Source of the DNA: Planctomycetaceae bacterium
GTDB taxonomy: Bacteria; Planctomycetota; Phycisphaerae; SM23-33
NCBI GenBank assembly: GCA_021371965.1
Contig: JAJFVE010000039.1
Coordinates: 1-43,436 of the forward strand
Length of the DNA stretch: 43,436 nt
Direction of reading: 5' to 3'
Shown in pieces: positions 8,421 to 16,326 of the stretch. The notes under the pieces are model-generated. The model was not told the origin of the DNA. It was given only the letters and a program-made list of their open reading frames with translations, and searched no databases. Both the position numbers and the translations under genes were made by a program. Positions within the stretch are counted from its first letter, which is position 1; every line of letters starts with the position of its first letter.

Positions 8421-9626
8421 TCAAAAATTCTTGCCCAGGTTCTGCAGCAGTTCGATGTACGGGGCGAACATCGCGAAGATGCACACGCCCACCATCAGGC
8501 CCACCAACAGCAGCAGCATGGGCATCATGGCCGCCTGCAGGCGCGACTGGTGGGCCTCGGTCTGGTGTACGTACATCTCGGCCAGGCCGTAGAGCGTGTC
8601 GGGCAAGTCGTTGCGGCGGCTGCCCAGTTGCACGGAATACAGGAAGAATCCCGGGATCACGGTGCAGTGGCGGCCGGCCTGGACGATGTCCTGTCCCCGT
8701 TCAACCTGGGCGGCCGCGTCCTGCATTTCCGTCTCGATGATCTCGCTGCCCGATGCTGCCCCCGCCAGTCGCAGGCAGTCGCTCATGGTGTGACCGGCGC
8801 CGACGAGCACGGCCATCGCGTCGGCCATGCGCGCCAGCATTCCGCTTCGGCAGGCGCGTCCGATGACGGGAAAGCTCAGCAGCGCGCGTTCGATCATCAT
8901 CCTGCCCCCTCGCGTGCCCCGCAGCACCAGGCCCGCCGCGACGATCAGCACGATGACGGCGCCGATGGCCAGCCAGATGGGCCCGAGATGTTCCGACAGC
9001 GTCAGCATCGTTCGCGTGTAGAACGGCAACGCCTTGTCTCCCTGCCAGCTCTGGAACGATCGGGAGAACTGCGGGGTGACCCAATACAGCACGGCCGTCA
9101 GCACGACGGCGGCGATGGCCAGCACCGTCAGCGGATACGTTACGGATTCCCAGACGATCCGCCGCGTGGCGCCGGACATTTCGACGTGGCGATTGAGGCT
9201 GGTGAGCATTTCTGCCAGCCGGCCGGTGGTGACGCCGGCATGCAGGATCTGCCCGTACAGCGGCGGGAAGCACTGGCGGTGCTTGTTGAAGGCCGCCTCG
9301 ATGGTCGCTCCGCCTTCCAGGTCGGCCGCGATCTGCTCGACCAGCCGACGCACCCGCGGCGACGACACGTCGCCCGCCAGCTCGCGCAGCGACCGCTCCA
9401 GCGGCAAGCCCGCTCCGGCGATGGCCGCCAACTGCCGGTTGAACAGCAGGAACTCGCTGCGACCGATCGGCGTGGCCAGCTGCTTGCTCGCCTGCACCGA
9501 CAGTGCGTTGACCGTCAGGTTCATCCCCTGCAACTGCTCACGGGCATGAAGGTCCGTGTCGGCCTCGATCGTCCCGAGCATGCTGCGCCCGGCCGCGGTC
9601 AGGGCCTGGTATTCATAGGTGGCCAT
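8421..9626 (-). CDS. gspF: type II secretion / type IV pilus platform protein GspF
   Basis: 401 residues, the usual GspF length. It begins MATYEYQALTAAGRSMLGTI, the standard N-terminal tag of the family, and has two T2SSF domains: ~70-190 (LLFNRQLAAIAGAGLPLERS) and ~270-390 (MLARMADAMAVLVGAGHTMS). Membrane helices are at ~165-190, ~220-245 and ~370-395. The reading frame extends 91 residues upstream, but the ATG at 9626 overlaps the gspE stop as TGATG and matches the family start, so it was chosen. It forms the inner-membrane platform for pseudopilus assembly. It is coupled with gspE upstream and the second gspF-like gene downstream; no GspD, GspG or peptidase gene lies beside it here. Confidence 0.93.
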   Translation of the reverse strand: MATYEYQALTAAGRSMLGTIEADTDLHAREQLQGMNLTVNALSVQASKQLATPIGRSEFLLFNRQLAAIAGAGLPLERSLRELAGDVSSPRVRRLVEQIAADLEGGATIEAAFNKHRQCFPPLYGQILHAGVTTGRLAEMLTSLNRHVEMSGATRRIVWESVTYPLTVLAIAAVVLTAVLYWVTPQFSRSFQSWQGDKALPFYTRTMLTLSEHLGPIWLAIGAVIVLIVAAGLVLRGTRGGRMMIERALLSFPVIGRACRSGMLARMADAMAVLVGAGHTMSDCLRLAGAASGSEIIETEMQDAAAQVERGQDIVQAGRHCTVIPGFFLYSVQLGSRRNDLPDTLYGLAEMYVHQTEAHQSRLQAAMMPMLLLLVGLMVGVCIFAMFAPYIELLQNLGKNF

Positions 9627-10774
9627 CAGTTCTCCCCATCGTCGCTGCGGCCGCAGACTCGCAGCAGTTCCTCGCGCGTGGTGACGCCGGTCTGCACCAG
9701 GTGCATGCCGTTCTGCAGCAGGTTCATGTGCCCTTTGCGGGCCAGGATGTCGCGCAGCGTGTCGATGTCGGCCTTGGCCAGCAGCGCCTTTCGCAGATCG
9801 CCGTCGAGCTGGATCATCTCGGCGATAAGTGCGCGGCCGGAGAAGCCGGTGCCCAGACACCGCGGGCAGTTCGTGTCGCGTCCGCGGCAGGCGAGGCACA
9901 GCCGCCGCAGCAGGCGCTGGTTGATGACGGCCGACACGCTTGACGTGACCTGGTACGCCTCGACGCCCATCTCGAGCAGCCGCAGCAGGGCCGAGGCGGG
10001 GCTGCCGCTGTGCATCGTGCTCAGCAGCAGGTGGCCGGTCAGCCCGGCTTCGATGGCGATCCGGGCGGTCTGGGCGTCGCGGATCTCACCGATCATCAGC
10101 ACTTCCGGGTCCTGGCGCAGCAGCGACCGCAGGGCCGTCGGGAACGTCATCTCGGCACTGCGGCCGATCTGCACCTGCGTGGCCCCGGCCAGGTGACGCT
10201 CGACCGGGTCTTCCAGCGTCACGACGCTGCGCCCGCCGAAGCGCTCCAGAATGTGGCGCACGATGGCCGCCAGCGTGGTGCTCTTGCCGCTGCCGGCAGG
10301 GCCCGTCATCAGCAGCACGCCCTGGTTCTGCTGGGCGATGCGTTCCATCGTCGCCTGGATAACCGGCGGCAGACCCAGGCTCGACAGGTCGGACAGCGAG
10401 CGGTCCTCATGAAAGATTCTCACCACCGCGCGCTGGCCGTGGATCGTCGGGAAGATCGCCAGACGTTTGTCCTGCAAGCCACTGCCGCCAGGGGACGCGA
10501 TGCGGCCCTCCTGCGGAATGTCGGTGCGGTACGTCAGCAGCCCGCCCAGCACCTTCAGCCGCGCGATGATGTTCTCGGCCACGCTGCGCGGCAGTCCCTC
10601 GATGGTCTTGAGCACGCCATCGAGGCGAAACCGCACCTGCATGTTGCCGGCCGTGGGCTCGAAGTGTACGTCGCTGGCCCCGACAGCCACGGCCTGGGCG
10701 AGAAGCTCATCAATAATCGCAACGACATCCTGCGCCCCTTCGGGCATCGACGATCTGGAATCGGTCTCGGCCAT
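9626..10774 (-). CDS. gspE: type II secretion / pilus assembly ATPase GspE (short form)
   Basis: 382 residues from ATG 10774 (a TTG at 10789 would add five). Residue numbers below use the TTG start. N2 domain ~20-130 (VGASDVHFEPTAGNMQVRFR), Walker A GPAGSGKST at 163-171, Asp box TLEDP at 191-195, Walker B LMIGEIRD near 231-238, His box STMHSGSPA, and a zinc module C298/C301/C308/C311. Well short of the usual ~500 residues because the N1 domain that docks to GspL/GspM-type partners is missing. It hydrolyses ATP at the cytoplasmic face to drive pseudopilin assembly. First gene of a tight three-gene unit with the two platform proteins. The zinc module favours GspE/PilB over the retraction ATPase PilT. 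Confidence 0.93.
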   Translation of the reverse strand: MAETDSRSSMPEGAQDVVAIIDELLAQAVAVGASDVHFEPTAGNMQVRFRLDGVLKTIEGLPRSVAENIIARLKVLGGLLTYRTDIPQEGRIASPGGSGLQDKRLAIFPTIHGQRAVVRIFHEDRSLSDLSSLGLPPVIQATMERIAQQNQGVLLMTGPAGSGKSTTLAAIVRHILERFGGRSVVTLEDPVERHLAGATQVQIGRSAEMTFPTALRSLLRQDPEVLMIGEIRDAQTARIAIEAGLTGHLLLSTMHSGSPASALLRLLEMGVEAYQVTSSVSAVINQRLLRRLCLACRGRDTNCPRCLGTGFSGRALIAEMIQLDGDLRKALLAKADIDTLRDILARKGHMNLLQNGMHLVQTGVTTREELLRVCGRSDDGEN

Positions 10775-10930
10775 AATAGAACCCGCCAATCACGAAGAAT
10801 GATGCCCCCGAGCGTATATCCGCCCCCGCCTATTATCAAGCCGGAACTGCCGCCATGTCCGGGGCCTCAAGGCGTTGCTGTTGGACGAAGCGAGGCTGCG
10901 CCGGGATCTTTATGACCCTGTTCTTCGTCT

Positions 10931-11950
10931 TCAGCAGATTCGCGGCAGTTCTTCGCCGTAGGGCATCTGGATGATCCGGCGGCCGCCGGGTTTGGTGACG
11001 AGCTCCACCAGCGGGTGCTGGCTGGCGGCGCCGATGTGGCCGATCGCGCAGGCCTGTTGTGCGATGGGGGAGCGGCGGAGGATTTCGACAGCCCGCTGGG
11101 CTGCCTCGGCGGCTACGACGGCCACTAGCTTGCCTTCGTTGGCGATGGTCAACAGGTCCAGGCCGAGCATCTCGGCGGCCGCCCGGGCCGTGCGGTTGAT
11201 GGGGATGGCGGACTCGGTGATTTCGATGTCGTGGCCGGCAGCGGCGGACAGGTCGGCCAGCGCGGCGGCCAAGCCTCCGCGCGTGGGGTCGCGCATCCAG
11301 CGCACGGCATCGCCGAGCTCTTCGATCAGCGCGATGGTCAACTCGTGCAGCGGCGCGCAGTCGCTGGCGAGGTTGGCTGAGAAGCTCAGGCCCTTGCGCC
11401 GCGACATGATCGCCAGGCCGTGCTCGCCCAGCGGGCCCGACAGCAGCACGGCGTCGCCCTCTCGCACCTGCGCGAACCCCAGCCGCGCGCGGGGCAGAAT
11501 CGACCCGACGCCGGCGGTGTTGATAACGAGGCCGTCGCAGGCCGACCGCTCGACGACTTTCGTGTCGCCGGTGACGATGCTGACGCCGGCGTCCTTGGCG
11601 GCGGCGCCTGCCGAGGCCAGCACGCGCGCCAGCAGGGCGATCTCCAGCCCTTCCTGCATGATCAGGCCCATGCTCAGCGCCGCCGGCCGCGCGCCGCTGA
11701 CGGCCAGATCATTCACCGTCCCGCAGACGGCGAGCTTGCCGATATCGCCGCCGGGAAACTCCAGCGGCTGCACGACGTAGCTGTCGGTCGTGAAGGCGGC
11801 GGGACCGGATGAAAGTTGCAGTGTGGCCGCATCGGTCAGGGCAGCGGGGTTCTGCCCGCCCAAGGCCGGAAGGATCACGTCGCGGATGAGCTCGGCAGTC
11901 AACTGCCCGCCGCCGCCGTGGGCGAGTTGGATTCGGGTCGTGTCGATCAT
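10931..11950 (-). CDS. hypE: hydrogenase maturation protein HypE
   Basis: 339 residues, full length. It is an AIR-synthase/PurM-like fold protein: IQLAHGGGGQLTAELIRDVI at the start, FTTDSYVV, GDIGKLAVCGTVNDLAVSGA, VTGDTKVVE and DPTRGGLAAAL. The extreme C-terminus is PRIC, the cysteine that accepts carbamoyl from HypF and is dehydrated to thiocyanate to make the CN ligands of [NiFe] hydrogenase. All key positions are intact, so it is probably functional. No hypA, B, C, D, F or hydrogenase gene is in this window; the gene stands alone between the secretion set and a repeat. Cytoplasmic. Confidence 0.96.
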   Translation of the reverse strand: MIDTTRIQLAHGGGGQLTAELIRDVILPALGGQNPAALTDAATLQLSSGPAAFTTDSYVVQPLEFPGGDIGKLAVCGTVNDLAVSGARPAALSMGLIMQEGLEIALLARVLASAGAAAKDAGVSIVTGDTKVVERSACDGLVINTAGVGSILPRARLGFAQVREGDAVLLSGPLGEHGLAIMSRRKGLSFSANLASDCAPLHELTIALIEELGDAVRWMRDPTRGGLAAALADLSAAAGHDIEITESAIPINRTARAAAEMLGLDLLTIANEGKLVAVVAAEAAQRAVEILRRSPIAQQACAIGHIGAASQHPLVELVTKPGGRRIIQMPYGEELPRIC

Positions 11951-11959
11951 GGGGAAATC

Positions 11960-11992
11960 TTAGCCGCTGAGGTCGCTGAGGACGCAGAGGAA
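11960..11992 (+). repeat. dispersed repeat family A, copy 2
   Basis: TTAGCCGCTGAGG followed by TCGCTGAGGACGCAGAGG, ten bases upstream of the hypE start codon. It forms the left end of a low-GC island whose right end (12512-12542) is the same repeat in opposite orientation. Confidence 0.85.
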
Positions 11993-12053
11993 AAAAGTAG
12001 TGCTCGGGACTTAATCGGGAGATACTTCAACTGCTCTTATCACTGGAAAAATA

Positions 12054-12509
12054 ATGCGACGAAAACGACTCCAAAGTGTTGCAGATACGCTCTGCCAAAT
12101 GTTCTGTGGTTGGAGGTTGGTGAATTCCTATCATGAATTGGCAAAGATGGGATCGGGGCAGTTGCTGATAGACGTCATTACTTCTGAGTGCGTCTTTCGC
12201 GAGCAACCAATCGCGTCTCTCGTTATTGCACAGGAACTGCAATTATGGTTGCAGAGAGAATTGAATTCCAATCGCATTCCTATTGAAGCTCTAAGCTCAG
12301 CACAGCTTCGAGCCCACCTGGAGCTCTCAATAGTTCAGTCCAAGAAACGCATAACAACCGTCCATCACATGAACTCTCAAGGCAAGCCAGTTCAAACAGG
12401 CATCTTCTTTCGGCTGGCAATTGAGTGTGACAGCGAGATCAAGACGGATGAGGCAAGCTACAAAGCCAGCATGACCGACGTTGAAGAGTGGCCCGAGAAT
12501 TGGCCCTAA
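12054..12509 (+). CDS. hypothetical protein in a low-GC island
   Basis: 151 residues; not recognised. Charged and soluble, with no signal peptide or membrane helix. Helical N-terminal half (VADTLCQMFCGWRLVNSYHE), then a likely beta C-terminal half (SKKRITTVHHMNSQGKPVQT, FRLAIECDSEI) and an acidic tail EEWPENWP. Base composition is far less GC-rich than its neighbours, and codon third positions show little GC preference. The gene sits alone between inverted copies of repeat A, which suggests it was acquired or carried as a cassette. No good ribosome binding site is visible before the ATG, but the sequence has protein-like structure throughout. Function unknown. Confidence 0.7.
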   Translation: MRRKRLQSVADTLCQMFCGWRLVNSYHELAKMGSGQLLIDVITSECVFREQPIASLVIAQELQLWLQRELNSNRIPIEALSSAQLRAHLELSIVQSKKRITTVHHMNSQGKPVQTGIFFRLAIECDSEIKTDEASYKASMTDVEEWPENWP

Positions 12510-12511
12510 CC

Positions 12512-12542
12512 CCTCAGCGTCCCCAGCGACCTCAGCGGCTAA
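12512..12542 (-). repeat. dispersed repeat family A, copy 3 (inverted)
   Basis: Reverse-complement copy of repeat A (one substitution in the middle of the unit). Read on the minus strand it overlaps the last codons and the TGA stop of the histidine kinase gene, which ends GTTAGCCGCTGA. With copy 2 it brackets the low-GC gene as terminal inverted repeats. Confidence 0.85.
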
Positions 12543-13950
12543 CAGCTTCCACCCCCGGCAGCGTCATTCGGATGGTGAAGATGCCGTCGTCTTCGTTGAT
12601 GATGGCTTTGACGGAGCCGCCCTGGGCTTCGATGCTGCGCTGGACGAGCGAGAGGCCCAGCCCCGCGTGCGTGCCGGTCATCGTGCGGGACTGGTCGCCG
12701 CGCCAGAACGGGGCGAAGACCTGCTCGGCGGCCTCGGCGGGCAGCGTGCAGCCGGTGTTGGAGACGGTGACGTGCACGCGGCCGTCTTCGGCCAGGCCGT
12801 CCACCCAGACGCGTCCGCCGGGGCGGTTATAGGTCACGGCGTTGTCGAACAGGTTCGTCAGGACCATGCTCATGCAGTCGGCGTCGGCGGTGCATCGCAG
12901 GTCGCCCAGGCGGTTCTCGAAGGCGGTGGTGACGGCGCCGGCCGGTGCGGGCAGGAGTTTCCAGCAGTTGTCGGCCACGGCTGCCAGGTCTATTTGCTGG
13001 CGTTGGAGGGCGACGCTGCCGCTGGAGAGCCTTGCCAGCATGAGGAGGCTTTCGACCATGGCCTGCATCTGCGCGGCGATGGTCATGCAGTCCTGCATGG
13101 CCTGGACGTAGTCTTTACCGGTGCGGCTGCGCGAGAGGGTGACTTCGATGGTGGCGAGCATTCCGGCCAGGGGGGTTCGCAGTTCGTGGGCGACGTCGGA
13201 GGTGAAACCGCGCTCGCGTTTGAAGGCTTCTTCGAGTCGCGCCAGCAGATCGTTGAGCTTCTGGGCGACGGGGGTCATTTCGGCGGGCATTCCGGCCGCG
13301 GAGATCCGGTACGTCAGGTCGTCGCTGGTGATGGCTGAGATCTCGTGGGCGATGGTGTTCAGCGGCGCCAACCCGCGCCGCACGACGACGAGCATCACTG
13401 CCGACGCCGCCGCCAGCGTGGCCGCCCCGCCCGCCCACAGCAGCATCGCCAGCACCCCCAGCCGCTCTCTGACCTCGGCGGTATCCTGCGCCAGCACCAG
13501 GACAGCCCGGACGGCGGGCTTCTTCTTTCCCGCCGCGGCACGGGCGTTGCCCGTCTGTAAGCTGAAGGAGACCGCCACGGCGCGGCCGGGCAGTCCGCTG
13601 GGCAGAGTGATGTCTTGAAGAACGGGAGTATCGCCGCTGGGGACGATTCGCGGCAGGTCGCCGATGCCCAGCGAGCTCGATCGCATGATGTCGCCGTTGG
13701 CGGCCCAAGCCTGGAAATAGGCAAGGTCTTCCTCGCTGCCAAATTGCGGCAGGCTCTCCAGAGCCATCTCGAGTTGCGTCTTGGTGCGCTGCGCAGCGAG
13801 CGTGCGGGCGGTGCTGACCAGCGACTGATCGAACTCGGCTGTCACCGCGCGGAGGAACGACTCGTACACGCCCGCGCCAAACAGCGCCAGCAGGCACGTG
13901 ACGGCCGCAAGCACACCCACCAGCAGACGGCTTCTCAAGGATCGGATCAT
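12532..13950 (-). CDS. sensor histidine kinase
   Basis: 472 residues. TM1 ~8-30, periplasmic sensor ~31-163, TM2 ~164-190, HAMP ~191-245, HisKA with H-box FTSDVAHELRTPLAG (phospho-acceptor H255), N-box NLFDNAVTYN, G-boxes in VSNTGC and GTHAGLGLSLVQRSIEAQGG. Overall like the CusS/QseC/PhoR kinases paired with OmpR-type regulators. It overlaps the regulator by ATGA (13947-13950), so the two are co-translated. Its last codons and stop lie in repeat A, so the original C-terminus may have been altered by repeat insertion. The signal is unknown; the exported PepSY-like proteins encoded just upstream are candidate periplasmic partners. Confidence 0.94.
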   Translation of the reverse strand: MIRSLRSRLLVGVLAAVTCLLALFGAGVYESFLRAVTAEFDQSLVSTARTLAAQRTKTQLEMALESLPQFGSEEDLAYFQAWAANGDIMRSSSLGIGDLPRIVPSGDTPVLQDITLPSGLPGRAVAVSFSLQTGNARAAAGKKKPAVRAVLVLAQDTAEVRERLGVLAMLLWAGGAATLAAASAVMLVVVRRGLAPLNTIAHEISAITSDDLTYRISAAGMPAEMTPVAQKLNDLLARLEEAFKRERGFTSDVAHELRTPLAGMLATIEVTLSRSRTGKDYVQAMQDCMTIAAQMQAMVESLLMLARLSSGSVALQRQQIDLAAVADNCWKLLPAPAGAVTTAFENRLGDLRCTADADCMSMVLTNLFDNAVTYNRPGGRVWVDGLAEDGRVHVTVSNTGCTLPAEAAEQVFAPFWRGDQSRTMTGTHAGLGLSLVQRSIEAQGGSVKAIINEDDGIFTIRMTLPGVEAVSR

Positions 13951-14621
13951 TGCGTGGCTTCCAGGATGTAGCCGGCGCCGCGGACGGTGCGGATGAGGGA
14001 GGCGGTGTCGGGGGCGTCGAGCTTGCGGCGCAGATATCCGACGTAGACATCCACGACGTTGCTGGTGGCGTCGTCGTTGAACTCGTAGAGGTGCTCCCAG
14101 ATCTCGCTGCGCGAGACGATCTGCCCGGCCCGCATGGCCAGATATTCCAGCAGCGTGTACTCGCGGGCGGTCAAGGGCACGCTTTGGCCGCGGCAGTGTA
14201 CGCTGTGGGCCGAGGTGTCGATTCGCAGCGGGCCGATCTTCAGCAGCGGGTTCTTCTCCTGGTATCCGCGGCGCACCAGCGATCGCACGCGGGCCAGCAG
14301 CTCGTCGAAGGCGAAGGGTTTGACGAGATAGTCGTCGGCCCCGCTGTCGAGCCCGCGCACGCGGTCGGCCAGGGCGTCCTTGGCCGTCAGGATCAGCACG
14401 TGGGTCTTCTTGCCGGCCGAGCGCAGTCGCGTCAGCAGGCTAAGCCCGTCCAGCCCGGGCAGCATCAGGTCGAGGATGATCACGTCGTACTCGTTGCCGC
14501 AGGCCAGCCAGAGCCCTTCCTTGCCATCGCCGGTGACATCGAGGGCGTAGCCGGCCTCGCGCAGGCCCCGGGCCAGCGACTTCTGCAGCGGCAGGTAATC
14601 TTCGATCAGAAGCAACTTCAT
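13947..14621 (-). CDS. OmpR-family response regulator
   Basis: 224 residues. Receiver domain 1-~115 with acidic pocket E7/D8, phosphorylated D51 (IILDLMLPG), T79 (LILTAKD) and K101 (LVKPF). Winged-helix DNA-binding domain ~128-224 (LTAREYTLLEYLAMRAGQIV, VVDVYVGYLRRKLD, VRGAGYIL). Partner of the overlapping kinase gene. Twenty-five bases before its ATG is a pair of 7-bp words with 11-bp spacing (14646-14663), the geometry expected of an OmpR-type site; the same pair occurs before two of the upstream PepSY genes, suggesting autoregulation and control of those genes. Confidence 0.95.
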   Translation of the reverse strand: MKLLLIEDYLPLQKSLARGLREAGYALDVTGDGKEGLWLACGNEYDVIILDLMLPGLDGLSLLTRLRSAGKKTHVLILTAKDALADRVRGLDSGADDYLVKPFAFDELLARVRSLVRRGYQEKNPLLKIGPLRIDTSAHSVHCRGQSVPLTAREYTLLEYLAMRAGQIVSRSEIWEHLYEFNDDATSNVVDVYVGYLRRKLDAPDTASLIRTVRGAGYILEATQ

Positions 14622-14645
14622 ATCCGGCGATTATACCCGCCGGGC

Positions 14646-14663
14646 ATGAGAGTGACATGAGAG
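14646..14663 (-). promoter_or_regulatory. candidate response-regulator binding site 1
   Basis: On the plus strand ATGAGAG-TGAC-ATGAGAG; in the transcribed direction CTCTCAT-N4-CTCTCAT. Two identical 7-bp half sites with 11-bp period, 25 bp upstream of the response regulator ATG. OmpR-family proteins bind such direct repeats as head-to-tail dimers. The same design recurs at 15513 and 16327. Confidence 0.6.
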
Positions 14664-14667
14664 TCCC

Positions 14668-14700
14668 CTGTGGCATGGGCGTCCCGCCCATGCCACACAG
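14668..14700. repeat. palindromic repeat family C, copy 1
   Basis: CTGTGGCATGGGCG followed by three bases and its near-complement CGCCCATGCCACACAG. Related copies with the same GGCATGGGCG/CGCCCATGCC arms lie near 16954, 35876 and 39881. Confidence 0.8.
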
Positions 14701-14705
14701 AAAGA

Positions 14706-14742
14706 GCCGCCGGCCGGGACATGATCTGTCCCGGCCGGCGGC
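14706..14742 (-). terminator. strong hairpin, terminator of the PepSY gene
   Basis: A 16-bp perfect GC-rich stem (14706-14721 with 14727-14742) with a 5-nt loop, 26 bp after the stop of the minus-strand PepSY-like gene. In that direction the stem is followed by TCTTTCT. It would separate the PepSY gene from the two-component genes transcriptionally. Confidence 0.65.
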
Positions 14743-14768
14743 GATGGTTCAAATACTGCCGAGGATCG

Positions 14769-15395
14769 TCAGTTCGTGGCGGCGGGAGCGGCTTCCTTCT
14801 CAGGAGCGGCTTCCTTCTTGCCGGCCTTGCCCTTCTTGGCGGGCTTGTCGGCCTTCTTGGGCTCTTCCTTCTTGATCAGCGTTCCGTCAGCAGCCATCTC
14901 GATGTTGATGGGCTTGCCGGCAGCGGGCTTGACCTTTACTTCGTACTCGGTGCGAGGGGTCTCGAGCTTGGTGACCTTTCCCTCTTTGATGTCGGCCGAG
15001 ATCACGGCCTTTTCGGCCTTGAGGATCTTGGCATCCTTGGCTTCCTTGGCCAGCGTGTCTTTGACGGCCTGGGGCAGGTCGGCTTCCTTGACGACGGTCT
15101 CGATTTCAATCATGGTCCCGTCGGCAGCAACAGTCACCTCATTCTTGACGGCGTCTTTGGTGACGATGGCTTCATAGACTTCCACGCCGTCTTCGGTCTC
15201 TTTCTTGATCTTGCCGACTTTGCCGCCCTCGATGGCCTTGTCCATCGTCGTCTTGACGGCGTCGGGCACGTCGGCGTTGGCCTTGGCGCCGGCCTTGCCT
15301 TCTTTGCCGGCCTTGGGGGCCGCCATCGCGTCCATGCCCAATCCCAGCACCACCACCGCGCAAAGTGTCGCTGCAAACTTCAGTACGTTGTTCAT
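14769..15395 (-). CDS. exported PepSY-like protein 1
   Basis: 208 residues. Signal peptide 1-~25 (MNNVLKFAATLCAVVVLGLG, cleavage near AMAA). Two PepSY-like units follow: ~42-100 (PDAVKTTMDKAIEGGKVGKI, DGVEVYEAIVTKD, VAADGTMIEIE) and ~103-175 (LPQAVKDTLAKEAKDAKILK, TEYEVKVKP, MAADGTLIKKEE). The tail is Lys/Ala/Glu-rich and of low complexity. PepSY units are small alpha/beta modules found in protease propeptides and periplasmic sensors. A close paralogue lies immediately upstream and a shorter one beyond it. A likely regulator site (15513-15530) sits 118 bp upstream. Probably periplasmic; exact role unknown. Confidence 0.85.
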   Translation of the reverse strand: MNNVLKFAATLCAVVVLGLGMDAMAAPKAGKEGKAGAKANADVPDAVKTTMDKAIEGGKVGKIKKETEDGVEVYEAIVTKDAVKNEVTVAADGTMIEIETVVKEADLPQAVKDTLAKEAKDAKILKAEKAVISADIKEGKVTKLETPRTEYEVKVKPAAGKPINIEMAADGTLIKKEEPKKADKPAKKGKAGKKEAAPEKEAAPAATN

Positions 15396-15512
15396 TGTCC
15401 GAGTCCTTTGTCGGCGCCCGTCTTTTGCCCGCCGCCTTCACCGGCTGCGAGATCATCGTCTCCGGTCGCCGCAATGAGACGCATGAATGAGCAAGAACAT
15501 ATCGACCGATGC

Positions 15513-15530
15513 GTGAGAGGATTATGAGAG
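15513..15530 (-). promoter_or_regulatory. candidate response-regulator binding site 2
   Basis: GTGAGAG-GATT-ATGAGAG, again two half sites with 11-bp period, 118 bp upstream of PepSY-like gene 1. Thirteen of fourteen half-site bases match site 1, while the spacer differs. Confidence 0.6.
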
Positions 15531-15642
15531 ATGGCGTTTTTTCAAAATCGTCGCGCAGAACGCCTGAGCGGGATCAAAACGGCGTCGCCGGCGGACCTGG
15601 ACGTCCGCCGGCGACGCCGGGTGAAACCGTTGCCGGTGTCTG

Positions 15643-16239
15643 CTATTCCCCGGCGGCAGCCTTCTTGGCGGCATTGCCTTTCTTGCCGGCCTTGGCGGGC
15701 TTCTGGGCCTTCTTGACCTCTTCCTTCTTGATCAGCTTGCCGTCCGCCGCGATCTCAAGAATAACGGCCTTGCCGGCGGCCGGCATGACGTTCACTTCAT
15801 ACTGGGCTCTCGGGGTTTCGAGCTTGGTCACCTTGGCGTCTTTGGTCACGGCGGAGATTTCGGCCTTGGCGACCCTGAGGATATCGGCGCCCTTGGCTTC
15901 CTTGGCCAGGGTGTCCTTGACGGCCTGGGGCAGGTCGGCTTCCTTGATGGCGGTCTCGACGGCGATGAGCGTTCCGTCGGCCGCCACGGCCACTTCGCAT
16001 TCGACGGGGTTCTTGGTGAGCTGGGCCTGGTAGACTTCGACGCCGTCCTGGGTTTCCCTGGTGATCTTGGTGATGGCGCTGCCGGGGACGACGTTGTTCA
16101 TCGAGGCCCTGACGACGTCGGGCAGTTCGACCTGTGTCTTGCCCTTCTTGCCGGTCTTAGGCGCCGCCATCGCATTCACGCCCAGCCCCAGCACCGCCAC
16201 TGCACACAGAGCGGCCGCGAACTTCAGTTCGCTGTTCAT
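15643..16239 (-). CDS. exported PepSY-like protein 2
   Basis: 198 residues from ATG 16239, which has AAGGAGAAGG correctly placed; the frame's upstream 15 codons were excluded for that reason. Signal peptide ~1-25 (LKFAAALCAVAVLGLGVNAM then AAPK). Two PepSY-like units in the same order as in its neighbour (LPDVVRASMNNVVPGSAITK, DGVEVYQAQLTKN; LPQAVKDTLAKEAKGADILR, AQYEVNVMPAAGKAV), then a basic Lys/Ala tail. Strong identity to protein 1, including LPQAVKDTLAKEAK and KVTKLETPR, shows a recent tandem duplication. A candidate regulator site is 88 bp upstream. Confidence 0.85.
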   Translation of the reverse strand: MNSELKFAAALCAVAVLGLGVNAMAAPKTGKKGKTQVELPDVVRASMNNVVPGSAITKITRETQDGVEVYQAQLTKNPVECEVAVAADGTLIAVETAIKEADLPQAVKDTLAKEAKGADILRVAKAEISAVTKDAKVTKLETPRAQYEVNVMPAAGKAVILEIAADGKLIKKEEVKKAQKPAKAGKKGNAAKKAAAGE

Positions 16240-16326
16240 GTCCTTCTCCTTGCTAAAGGCCCGCATCTTTCCCGCGGCCGCCATCGGCAGCGAGACGCAC
16301 GAATGCAGAAAGATAGCCCACCCCGC

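Noticed and set aside
8130..10196. 688-codon plus-strand frame opposite the gsp genes.
   Set aside because: Antisense to two well-supported genes; His/Gln/Arg-rich composition typical of shadows.
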